From Chitinophaga tropicalis (GTDB lineage: Bacteria > Bacteroidota > Bacteroidia > Chitinophagales > Chitinophagaceae), in assembly GCF_009758205.1 (NCBI RefSeq), contig NZ_WRXN01000004.1, positions 124,001 to 188,000 on the forward strand: DNA of 64,000 nucleotides, read 5' to 3'. The position numbers and the translations under genes are program-made. The stretch's first letter is position 1. Each line of letters begins with the position of its first letter. Below the pieces are notes generated by a model that worked only from the letters and a program-made list of their open reading frames with translations, was not told the DNA's origin and ran no database searches. Shown here piece after piece: positions 17,901 to 25,153 of this stretch.

Positions 17901-19724
17901 TCCACTTACCCACAAAGTATTAGCACCGGTGGCATGTGTAGCAAACCAGACCTTACGGAACCCGTTATCTGCCAATCCTATAGAGGCAATTGCTGCATTA
18001 GTGCTAAAGGACTCCCTCATTACAAGACCGGCCCTGTCTGCATTTGTGGTTGAAAGACTGGCGTCAGATAAGCGGGTGGTAAGTGTAAAGTCGCCTGTAA
18101 CCCGTGTGTATATATATCCATAGGCGTCATTACTGCTTCCGAAACCATTTCCGGAGGCCTTAAGAACAAATGTTTTGTTGTTCACATCTGCATACGTTGC
18201 AGTTCCTGCTGTACCGACATTACCAATATTCCTCAGTGCCCAACCAGCCGGCAATGCAGGTTGAGCACTGACAGGCTTTGCGCTGACTTCAGAAGAATTA
18301 GGGCTGGCGCCGGACTGATTATTTGCAGATACTCTGTAGTAGTAAGTAGTTCCATTCGTTACGGCTTTATCAATGTACTCTGTCGATGTATTGCTATTCC
18401 ACGACGCTATAGTTGTATACGGCCCTCCGGAAGCAGTAGCGCGTAACACATTATATCCGTTGGCAACCTCTCCCACGGGCTTCATCCATCTGAGCTGTAT
18501 ATTGGAAACACCCGGAACGGCTGTAAGACCGGTGGGCGCCGGTGGAATAGGTTTAGGCTGAAAGATGGTAGTTGTATCTGAAAGGGTATATGTCAGTGCA
18601 CAATATCCCAGGTATTCATTAGGGGTACCGAGCAGGCCTCTCAGATTGACCATAGCCCTGGTATACGGCGCGCTTAATCCTTTCTTAATTACGTAATAAT
18701 TGTAAATCAGTTCATATACCGGGCTTACATTAATACGATACTGAAAGCGCATGGCCGGATAGTAGAAATTATTGTTTGCACAATCATTGTATGGTATCCA
18801 GCTTACCGGATTATTGAGGCTGAATTTGCAATAGTACTCAAACCCTGACAGTAACCGGTTATTAGCATAACTGAATAAATCCACCCCCTGGTTCAATGCA
18901 GTCTGGCACATTTCTGCAGCGAATTGCGGGCCTATTTCAGCATGCGGTTGATCACGTCCCATTTCAGAAAGCTGTCCGGAGAGCTGGACCACATTGTTCA
19001 ACAGGTTGCCGCCACCTACACCGTTCTTATAATAGTCAACTGCTTCATTGAATTTAGCCTGATCCTCACATAATACACCTATGTATAAAACTGCTGCCAG
19101 TGCAGGGGCATCCCAACCGGGCCAGCTGCCGCATTCACCCAGAAAGTCATGACAAGCCGGATAAAAATAATTCAGGCACATATTTTTGAAACGGGAAAAG
19201 TCTGCTGACGTCCAACCGGGATATATACGTAATATCTCGGCAGCCTGTACCATCAGACAGATGGGGATCTGGAATAACTCCCCGGATACCACCTGATTAA
19301 CAGAACCGGACCAGGCATTGAGTATTCTCATTGCACAGTTGGCGTAAGCTGTATCTCCGCTGATATACCATTCCAATGCGTTGAAATAAGCGGCAGTAGC
19401 ATCTTTCGCTGCCTGTTGACGGATACCCGAACCACCAATGTTAGAGGAAGGTTTTGCTACATAAGTCTTCTGTGCCTTCGGTTCCTGTCTCAATAAATTC
19501 CATCCGTCAATCCAGGGATAAGCGCCAGCAGCCACCTTTTCCTTCATACGATCAAGATCTGCCCGTGTATGTACACCTCCCGGATGCACAAACGTTTGTC
19601 CTCTGGTAGTTTTAACTACCAGGAAAAACAATACAAAAATTATAAGGTTACTGAAACCTTTTAACTGAAAAAAAGTGTCGGGGGGAAGAAAGAGCCCCGG
19701 CAGGTTAGCAATAAATTTTTTCAT
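14907..19724 (-). CDS. Multidomain secreted alginate-lyase-fold protein with T9SS sorting domain
   Basis: A 1605-aa exported protein. A signal peptide (about 1-43) precedes an alginate-lyase-like helical domain at about 45-390, with conserved QLSEMGRDQPHAEIG, GVDLFSY and EYLGYCALTYTLSD; the invariant Asn/His/Arg region suggests a beta-elimination lyase on a polyuronide. After it come a fibronectin III domain (395-485), a DUF1349-like lectin sandwich (490-680), two more FN3 (685-865), a LamG/concanavalin-like domain (866-1070), FN3 (1075-1158), an F5/8 C-like region (1165-1295), and Ig-like modules (1300-1462). A short Cys motif region (1467-1507, VTVCHNG, HLNHGD, GICPC) leads into a type A T9SS domain (VEIYPNPSAGSF to the end). 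The first 680 residues closely match the neighbour at 21190. Probably cell-surface anchored; substrate unproven. Confidence 0.85.
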   Translation of the reverse strand: MKKFIANLPGLFLPPDTFFQLKGFSNLIIFVLFFLVVKTTRGQTFVHPGGVHTRADLDRMKEKVAAGAYPWIDGWNLLRQEPKAQKTYVAKPSSNIGGSGIRQQAAKDATAAYFNALEWYISGDTAYANCAMRILNAWSGSVNQVVSGELFQIPICLMVQAAEILRIYPGWTSADFSRFKNMCLNYFYPACHDFLGECGSWPGWDAPALAAVLYIGVLCEDQAKFNEAVDYYKNGVGGGNLLNNVVQLSGQLSEMGRDQPHAEIGPQFAAEMCQTALNQGVDLFSYANNRLLSGFEYYCKFSLNNPVSWIPYNDCANNNFYYPAMRFQYRINVSPVYELIYNYYVIKKGLSAPYTRAMVNLRGLLGTPNEYLGYCALTYTLSDTTTIFQPKPIPPAPTGLTAVPGVSNIQLRWMKPVGEVANGYNVLRATASGGPYTTIASWNSNTSTEYIDKAVTNGTTYYYRVSANNQSGASPNSSEVSAKPVSAQPALPAGWALRNIGNVGTAGTATYADVNNKTFVLKASGNGFGSSNDAYGYIYTRVTGDFTLTTRLSDASLSTTNADRAGLVMRESFSTNAAIASIGLADNGFRKVWFATHATGANTLWVSGDTHTWLPVWFRLQRSGNTFTGYQSLDGVTWFTVGTTTIAMPNSYYVGMYANSGSSTFGITTTVTFDNLTASGGGSAVPPPPAGFSATPGNTQDSLKWDTVSEAACYNIKRADTSGGPYTAIATGITSSGYLDTGLVNGHTYYYVVTAANIMGEGPGSVEANATPVLSLAPVPTGFSATSVSERQINLQWTASVSATSYKIKRAATSGGPFYLIDSVAGTSYSDTTVITDSVYYYVISAVNPMGETANSTEVKATPGCVGYWKFDENNGIIATDSWNDYDGQLSSGAAWTTGAINSGVKLDGSGNAFVTLPAGILSGINDFTFAAWVKIDAAANWARIFDFGNGTSSYMFLGRSNTGGLRYAITSGGGGGEQGINSSIAVPVGEWRHVVVTWKKNTGIMYINGIEVGRNDNMSLKPSDLGATIQNWFGRSQYSGDPELTGVLDEVRIYNRALSATEAHDLSILPVPPLAPVSLSITGGNNTVSLNWTAPAGTTSYHVKRGTSASGPFTTIATVTTNAYVDSTAFNCTDYFYVVAAVNSRGEGNNSAVAGLSTGGKQSGRLIGTPGSWGNNAGTTRAAAVDGNIYTYFDGPVGTAWVGYDFGADSGLILNKVRYAPRPGYGGRMAGGRFQGSTDSAFTNPVTLFTITTAPVTGTLTEQAISNMIPFRYIRYISPSDGFGNAAEIEFYGLSGGVPQLLLPADTLYLAYDSSFSYSIETANRPRHYTVSGLPDGLNLDTCSGVIAGAPAAIGTFPVSLTIANAWGTTSDTVVLVIRKNQVITFPPIPGKSTGDADFVPTATTSSGLPVDYSSSDTTVAVVTANGKIHITGAGFADITAYQNGNAQYYPALPTVRRLQVFTPDCGIFNNKVTVCHNGFTICIVASAVPEHLNHGDILGICPCEDWIAAVQEKSGLSVTVRSVEIYPNPSAGSFFVQLAHFRPGKAVINITDRAGQLIRQFPVIITGDIQKIALNAGLVTPGLYYIQIISTETVETKTLFIQQ

Positions 19725-19792
19725 AACGAGAATTAATCAGTGGATAAATATTTACTGCTTATGGCAGTCTGAGGATAAAAAATAAATCAATT

Positions 19793-19810
19793 TACTAAAC
19801 CGGTTTAGTA
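19793..19810. promoter_or_regulatory. Perfect 18-bp palindrome, candidate LacI operator
   Basis: TACTAAACCGGTTTAGTA is a perfect palindrome with the central CpG expected for a LacI-family site. It lies 69 bp upstream of the 1605-aa lyase start and about 320 bp upstream of the lacI-type gene at 20129. Related sites occur at 20020 and 23596. Confidence 0.65.
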
Positions 19811-20128
19811 CACAATTTATTACTTTTTTTATTTTACGGCTTCTCCCCTTTCATTTTTTTTTCAGCGATAGCAATTAAGAATTATTATATCATTAAATAA
19901 TTAATTATCAATAGATAATGATTTTATAAAAATTACAGTTATGCTCAAATAAACTATAGCAATATCTATACTGCGCATAAATTACGAATAAATGCAAGAG
20001 AAGTATTTTACTGTTATTTTATTAAACCGATTTAGTTATCCAGAAGGATAAAATTGCAGCTATCCGGTTTTTTCGTATTTTAAACGGTGACTTTTCAACC
20101 TGTCACTGCCAAAAGGTATTTTCTCTTA
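19811..20128. other. AT-rich divergent intergenic region
   Basis: This is the remainder of the 404-bp gap between the 1605-aa lyase gene and the second lacI-type gene. It is strongly AT-rich (long runs around 19860-19960) and, apart from the operator-like site at 20020-20037, I see no gene, no hairpin and no clean TAnnTTTG box. It should hold both divergent promoters. Confidence 0.4.
20020..20037. promoter_or_regulatory. Candidate LacI operator upstream of the lacI-type gene
   Basis: TATTAAACCGATTTAGTT is a near-palindromic copy of the 19793 site (15 of 18 bases the same). It lies about 90 bp before the regulator's ATG, consistent with autoregulation. Confidence 0.5.
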
Positions 20129-21163
20129 ATGAAAAAGAAACTCTCTATCAAGGATATAGCCGAGCAACTGAATGTTTCCAAGACAACAGTTTCATTTGTG
20201 CTTAACGGTAAAGCATCTGAGAACGGTGTCAGCCAGGCAATGCAAAGGAAAGTGCTTAGCTACATTGAGAAAGTAGGATACCGTCCCAATAAAATGGCCC
20301 AGGGATTACGTACCGGTAAAAGTAAAACCATCGGTATGATGGTGGAAGACATATCGGATACGTTCTTTTCAACCATTGCCCGTAAGTTTGAAGAGATACT
20401 GACTACTAAAGGCTACAAGATCATTTATGGCAGTACGGAAAATAATACAGACGTTACTAAGGAGCTGATACGGGTATTCCGAAACCACCAGGTGGACGGT
20501 TATATCATTGCGCCACCTCCCGGTATTGAAGAAGACATCAAGGCATTGATTGAAGATGGCGTGCCTGTTATTATCTTTGATCGCCCTCTTACGGAGCTGG
20601 ATGTAGACAGTGTACTAGTAGATAATTACAGAGGAGCATACAAAGCCACACAGCACCTGCTTGCCAATGGCTATAAGAATATTGTGATGGTCACTTTGTT
20701 GTCAGAACAAACACAAATGAGGGAACGGGAACGTGGCTACAGGCAATGTGTAGAAGAAGCGGGAGGAAAGCCGGCAATCCTGAAGATCAGGTATCATGAA
20801 AAAAAAGAAAAGGCCATTGCTGATATAGAACAATATCTCAAAAACAACAGAAAAACAGATGCTGTTTTTTTTGCTACCAATTATCTCGCGGAAAATGGAT
20901 TAGAAGCAATTGCCAACTGTAAGTTGGCAATTGCTGACCGGATCGGCGTTGTTGTTTTCGATGACAGCAATTGGTTCAGGTTATTTAAACCATCAATAAC
21001 CGCTATCTCCCAGCCAATAGAAGCCATCTGCACAGAAGTTACCAACCTGTTAATGGAAAGATTAGAACAAAAGAAGGAAATAGCCCCCAAAGCAATTGTA
21101 CTTCCTACTAACATGATTATAAGGAACTCATCTGTTCCGGTGAAGAAGGCAGGAAGGACTTAA
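20129..21163 (+). CDS. LacI-family transcriptional regulator
   Basis: A 344-aa regulator from the ATG at 20129; a longer frame from a GTG at 20087 adds an implausible leader before the HTH. The HTH is LSIKDIAEQLNVSKTTVSFV, and the hinge NKMAQGLRTGKS keeps the intercalating leucine (L60). The ligand domain has the standard LacI landmarks (IGMMVEDISDTFFSTIARKF, DGYIIAPPPG, VVFDDSNWFRLFKPSITAIS). It lies between the two paralogous lyase genes: divergent from the 1605-aa one and convergent (26 bp apart) with the 767-aa one. AAACCGGT-type sites upstream of the lyases and of itself make it the probable local regulator. A perfect 13-bp inverted repeat sits inside its coding sequence (20906-20934). 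Confidence 0.94.
   Translation: MKKKLSIKDIAEQLNVSKTTVSFVLNGKASENGVSQAMQRKVLSYIEKVGYRPNKMAQGLRTGKSKTIGMMVEDISDTFFSTIARKFEEILTTKGYKIIYGSTENNTDVTKELIRVFRNHQVDGYIIAPPPGIEEDIKALIEDGVPVIIFDRPLTELDVDSVLVDNYRGAYKATQHLLANGYKNIVMVTLLSEQTQMRERERGYRQCVEEAGGKPAILKIRYHEKKEKAIADIEQYLKNNRKTDAVFFATNYLAENGLEAIANCKLAIADRIGVVVFDDSNWFRLFKPSITAISQPIEAICTEVTNLLMERLEQKKEIAPKAIVLPTNMIIRNSSVPVKKAGRT
20906..20934. repeat. Perfect inverted repeat inside the lacI-type gene
   Basis: GCAATTGCCAACT, a 3-nt spacer and AGTTGGCAATTGC form a perfect 13-bp stem within codons for AIANCKLAIA. No length change in the protein family pattern is obvious, so it does not look like a recent insertion. Confidence 0.6.
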
Positions 21164-21189
21164 CTGCGCCTACCTTTCTTAAAGACCGC

Positions 21190-23493
21190 TTAGCGATGAA
21201 GTAAAAGGGATTTAACCAGTATACCTTCTGAAGTGACCAATTTTATAAAGTACACACCATTTGCCATTCCGCCAAGGTTCACTGGTATCTTCTGTCTTTC
21301 AGACAATATTGTAACAGGGACTCCCTTTACCAGTCTGCCAGCTTCATCTATAATATTGATCATTCCCTTTCCATATTTGAATTTCTGTAGCTCTATTGTG
21401 AAGGCTCCGGTTGTAGGGTTAGGATAAATATCCAGCAATCTTACTCCAGCGACTGGTCCTGCAGGCCCGGGATTTACGGGCGCTTCTGCTATAGTATCTT
21501 CCCCTATGACCATAGTTAAATGATCAAATGTAACAGTAGTTGTTATACCTGCGGTTGCAGATCCACTGTTAACATACATTCCCACATAATAGCTTTCAGG
21601 CATGGCAATGGTAGCGGAACCAACTGTAAACCAGGTTACATTGTCAAAGGACTGGTAACCAGTGAAAGTATTACCTGTGCGTTGTAATCTGTACCAAACA
21701 GGCACCCATGTATGACTGTCCCCACTTATCCATGAAGTTTTTCCACCAGTAGCATGCGTAGTAAACCATGTTCTGCGAAGGTCTCCATCTCCCAGTCCTA
21801 TAGCCGCAATCGCTGAATTGGCATTAAAGGATTCACGCATTAACAATCCGGCCCTGTCGCTGGTAGCAGTGGAGAGCTCCGCAGCAGATAAGCGCATAGT
21901 AATGGTAAAATCTCCAGTAACCTGTCGGTATAAATAACCGTAACTATCATCATTGCTACCAAAATTGTTTCCCGAGGCCTTAAGGATAAATGACTTTCCG
22001 TTTATATCTGAATAAACTGCACTGGCCGTTGTAGCTACGTTACCGATATCTTTCACAGCCCAGCCTGAAGGTAATTTTGGTACAGTGCTAACAGACCTGG
22101 CGCTGGCTTCGGAAGAATTTGCGCTGACGCCCGACTGGTTAGCTGCTGATACCCTGTAATAATAAGTGGTACCATTAATTACTGATGTATCACTATATTC
22201 CGTTGACGTATTATCTCTCCACGATGCAATGGTTGTATAAGGGCCACCGGATGTAGCAGAACGTAAAACATTATATCCGTTGGTTACATTTCCACCAGGC
22301 TTCGTCCATCTGAGCACTATCTTAGAAATGTCCTGAGTCGCTATCAGGTTAGTGGGAGCAGACGGAACAGGCTGGGGTTTAAAGATAGTAGTTGTATCAG
22401 AAAGGGTATAAGTTAAGGCGCAATATCCTAAATACTCATTAGGTGTACCTAGAAGCCCTCTTAAATTAATCATGGCCCGGGTATATGGAGCGCTGAGCCC
22501 TTTTTTTACTACATAATGATTATATATCAGTTCATATACAGGGCTTGAATTAATACGGTACTGGAGGCGCATAGCAGGGTAGTAGAAATTGTTATTGGTG
22601 CAATCGTTATAGGGTTTCCATTCAACCGGGTTATTCAGACAGAATTTACAGTAGTATTCGAATCCTGCCAGTAACCGGTTGTCTGCATAGCTGAACAAGT
22701 CTACCCCCTGGTTCAATGCAGTCTGACATATTTCCGCTGCAAATTGAGGTCCCAGCTCTGCATGCGGTTGATCACGCCCCATTTCAAAAAGCTGACCGGA
22801 GGGATTTATTACATTATTCAACAGATTCCCGCCTCCGGCGCCATTCTTGTAATTGTCAACAGCTTCATCGAACTTTGCCTGGTCGTCGCACAATATACCA
22901 ATGTAAAGGATCGCTGCCGTTGAAGGTCCATCCCAGCTGGGCCAGGCCCCACACTTACCGAGGAAATCATGGCATGGGGGATAAAAATAATTCAGGCACA
23001 TGTTCTTAAACCGGGTAAAATCGGTTTCTGACCAACCGGGATAAATCCGTAACAGTTCACCGGCCTGCACCATCAGACAAATAGGGATCTGGTACAGTTC
23101 ACCGGACACTACCTGGTTAACAGAGCCAGACCAGGCATTGAGTATTCTCACAGCACAATTGGCATAAGCCGTATCTCCGCTAATGTACCATTCAAGTACA
23201 TTGAAATAGGCCGCAGTCGCATCTTTCGCAGCTTGCTGACGCACATCCTGTCCTCCCACATTTGGGTAAGGCGTCGCTACATAAGTTTTTTGCGCTTTCC
23301 AACTTCTTCTTAATAAATTCCATCCATCAATCCATGGATATACACCTGCAGCAACCTTTTCTTTCATGCGATCAAGGTCTGCTTTTGTGTGTATTCCTCC
23401 GGGATGAATGAACTGGGCATTAAGATCTCGCGAGCCATTCAGCATTAACAGCAATAATGCAATCCTGAAGAAGAAAAAGGTAGTAGGTTTCAT
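21190..23493 (-). CDS. Secreted alginate-lyase-fold protein with T9SS sorting domain (shorter paralogue)
   Basis: A 767-aa exported protein with the same architecture as the first half of the protein at 14907. A signal peptide ends near LNAQ27. The alginate-lyase-like helical domain (about 28-375) contains QLFEMGRDQPHAELG, GVDLFSYADNRLLAGFEYY and EYLGYCALTYTLSDTTTIF. One FN3 domain (about 385-480) and a DUF1349-like sandwich (about 485-675, FILKASGNNFGSNDDSYGYL) follow. A type A T9SS tail begins LLDIYPNPTTGAF. The paralogues agree over most of their first 670 residues, so they arose by tandem duplication; this copy lacks the extra FN3, LamG, F5/8 and Ig modules. It probably cuts a polyuronide by beta-elimination outside the cell. 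Control by the LacI regulator is suggested by the site at 23596. Confidence 0.85.
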   Translation of the reverse strand: MKPTTFFFFRIALLLLMLNGSRDLNAQFIHPGGIHTKADLDRMKEKVAAGVYPWIDGWNLLRRSWKAQKTYVATPYPNVGGQDVRQQAAKDATAAYFNVLEWYISGDTAYANCAVRILNAWSGSVNQVVSGELYQIPICLMVQAGELLRIYPGWSETDFTRFKNMCLNYFYPPCHDFLGKCGAWPSWDGPSTAAILYIGILCDDQAKFDEAVDNYKNGAGGGNLLNNVINPSGQLFEMGRDQPHAELGPQFAAEICQTALNQGVDLFSYADNRLLAGFEYYCKFCLNNPVEWKPYNDCTNNNFYYPAMRLQYRINSSPVYELIYNHYVVKKGLSAPYTRAMINLRGLLGTPNEYLGYCALTYTLSDTTTIFKPQPVPSAPTNLIATQDISKIVLRWTKPGGNVTNGYNVLRSATSGGPYTTIASWRDNTSTEYSDTSVINGTTYYYRVSAANQSGVSANSSEASARSVSTVPKLPSGWAVKDIGNVATTASAVYSDINGKSFILKASGNNFGSNDDSYGYLYRQVTGDFTITMRLSAAELSTATSDRAGLLMRESFNANSAIAAIGLGDGDLRRTWFTTHATGGKTSWISGDSHTWVPVWYRLQRTGNTFTGYQSFDNVTWFTVGSATIAMPESYYVGMYVNSGSATAGITTTVTFDHLTMVIGEDTIAEAPVNPGPAGPVAGVRLLDIYPNPTTGAFTIELQKFKYGKGMINIIDEAGRLVKGVPVTILSERQKIPVNLGGMANGVYFIKLVTSEGILVKSLLLHR

Positions 23494-23595
23494 AGGTATA
23501 TATTTTTTGGTCCAATAAAGACATATAGATAAAAGCAGGTTGTTTACCTGATCTTAAACAGGCATTAACATCCTGACAGGATAAATAAGAGAAGT

Positions 23596-23613
23596 TATTA
23601 AACCGGTAAGTAA
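23596..23613. promoter_or_regulatory. Candidate LacI operator, half-conserved
   Basis: TATTAAACCGGTAAGTAA keeps the left half and centre (TTAAACCGGT) of the 18-bp palindrome at 19793 but not the right half. It lies about 100 bp upstream of the 767-aa lyase (minus) and about 155 bp upstream of the GH28-like gene (plus), so it could serve either. Confidence 0.4.
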
Positions 23614-23768
23614 GGCCCTTCTACAATAAAAAAAATTTCTATCCTATGTCATGCTCCTGACACTAAAGCTCAAACTGTCCGGACTAAGTGAATTTTAAAT
23701 TGCTTTTAAGCTGGTTTTAACATGCAGAACTAACACTTGGTCTAACTTAGGTCCATTAATCATTAAAT

Positions 23769-25019
23769 ATGAAATTCAGACTTTTATTATTCGCAACTGT
23801 TTCCTGTCTATCGGTTTGCTGCAGCAAAAAAGAAAATGTCCAACCGGTTTATGACACATCCAAGACATATATCATTACAAATTACGGAGCATCAGGAAAC
23901 CTTCCTGACAACTCCGCTGCCATCCAAAAAACCATTGACACATGCGCTGCTTCTGGCGGAGGCACCGTTATTGTTCCCGTGGGAACATTCCTGTGCGGCC
24001 CTGTTAAAATGAAAAGCAACATTACTCTCAAAATTGAAAACGGAGCAGTATTGAAAGCCTTACCATATCAGTCCTATCCGGGAGCAGGCACACCAACTTT
24101 TAAGCCATTTATTGAATGTACCGGTATCAGCCACGCTACAATTACAGGACAAGGTATTATTGAAGGCCAGGGCTCTGATTGGTGGACAGCTTACAGAAAT
24201 GACAATACGCTTCTGCGTCCTGCAATGATCCGTATGACCAAAAGCACTCATATAACTGTGTCAGACATCACTGTTCAGAATGCACCTGCAGCTCACATTG
24301 ATATCGATCGTCTTTGCGACAGTGTAAACATTACGCATGTCACAATTAACTCTCCTGCCAATTCCCCTAATACGGATGGTATTGATACCTGGTCTTCCAA
24401 TATAAATATCACTAATTGTAACATCAATTGCGGAGATGATAATATTGCGATGGACAGTTACAGTGTCAATGTTCATGTTAAGAACTGCATCTTTGGAACA
24501 GGGCATGGCTGCTCAGTAGGCAGTTATACAACAGGCGTACATGATCTTTCAATAGACAGTTGCACTTTTAATGGAACCACTAACGGTATCCGTCTAAAAT
24601 CAAACCGTGGCAGAAGCGGAATAGTAGAAAACATCAGCTACTCTGACATTACTATGAAGAATGTAACTAATGCCTTCATAATAGTGTCTTATTATCCTAA
24701 AACGCCCACAAGTCCAGCCATTGACCCTGCTCAGGATGTTACAGCCACAACCCCAGACTACAGGAACATCATATTTAAAAATATAATTGCAGAAGGCAGC
24801 GACAGGGCAGGCACCATCTGGGGACTACCTGAACTGCCAATCGGCAGCGTAGTATTTGACAATGTTACTATCAATGCAGGTTCCGGAATGAAGATATATT
24901 TTGCTCCGGCAATAGTATTCAAGAACGGGTCTCATATCACAACAACCAAAGGAGACGCCATCATAACAGATAACTCTGCGATTCCGGGTATTAACATAAC
25001 AACTGGCTCAGCAGAATAA
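23769..25019 (+). CDS. GH28 polygalacturonase-like lipoprotein
   Basis: A 416-aa right-handed beta-helix enzyme with a lipoprotein signal (VSCLSVCCSKK, lipid Cys about 17 or 18). The N-terminal pectate-lyase-3-like start (TNYGASGNLPDNSAAIQKTI) is typical of GH28. All four GH28 motifs are visible in order: SPNTDGIDT, CGDDNIAM, GHGCSVGS and GIRLKSNRG, which contain the catalytic Asp residues, the His and the Arg/Lys substrate clamp. The family hydrolyses alpha-1,4-galacturonan or related uronan/rhamnogalacturonan links. It stands divergent from the 767-aa lyase gene with a shared 275-bp control region, suggesting joint use on pectin-like polyuronides. The lipid anchor points to periplasmic or surface action on fragments. 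Confidence 0.9.
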   Translation: MKFRLLLFATVSCLSVCCSKKENVQPVYDTSKTYIITNYGASGNLPDNSAAIQKTIDTCAASGGGTVIVPVGTFLCGPVKMKSNITLKIENGAVLKALPYQSYPGAGTPTFKPFIECTGISHATITGQGIIEGQGSDWWTAYRNDNTLLRPAMIRMTKSTHITVSDITVQNAPAAHIDIDRLCDSVNITHVTINSPANSPNTDGIDTWSSNINITNCNINCGDDNIAMDSYSVNVHVKNCIFGTGHGCSVGSYTTGVHDLSIDSCTFNGTTNGIRLKSNRGRSGIVENISYSDITMKNVTNAFIIVSYYPKTPTSPAIDPAQDVTATTPDYRNIIFKNIIAEGSDRAGTIWGLPELPIGSVVFDNVTINAGSGMKIYFAPAIVFKNGSHITTTKGDAIITDNSAIPGINITTGSAE

Positions 25020-25026
25020 ATATAAC

Positions 25027-25050
25027 AGAGGGCATTAAAAAATGCCCTCT
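25027..25050. terminator. Intrinsic terminator between convergent genes
   Basis: AGAGGGCATT and AATGCCCTCT form a perfect 10-bp stem with an AAAA loop, 7 nt after the GH28 stop and followed by TTTCTTTTC. On the opposite strand it could also end the long operon finishing at 25154. Confidence 0.85.
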
Positions 25051-25153
25051 TTCTTTTCTATGGCTATGAAAGACTCATTAACACTATGCGAGTGGAACTG
25101 CTGATCAATAACAAAAAGACGTTGCAAACATTACCGGGAAGCCAGTCCGACAA

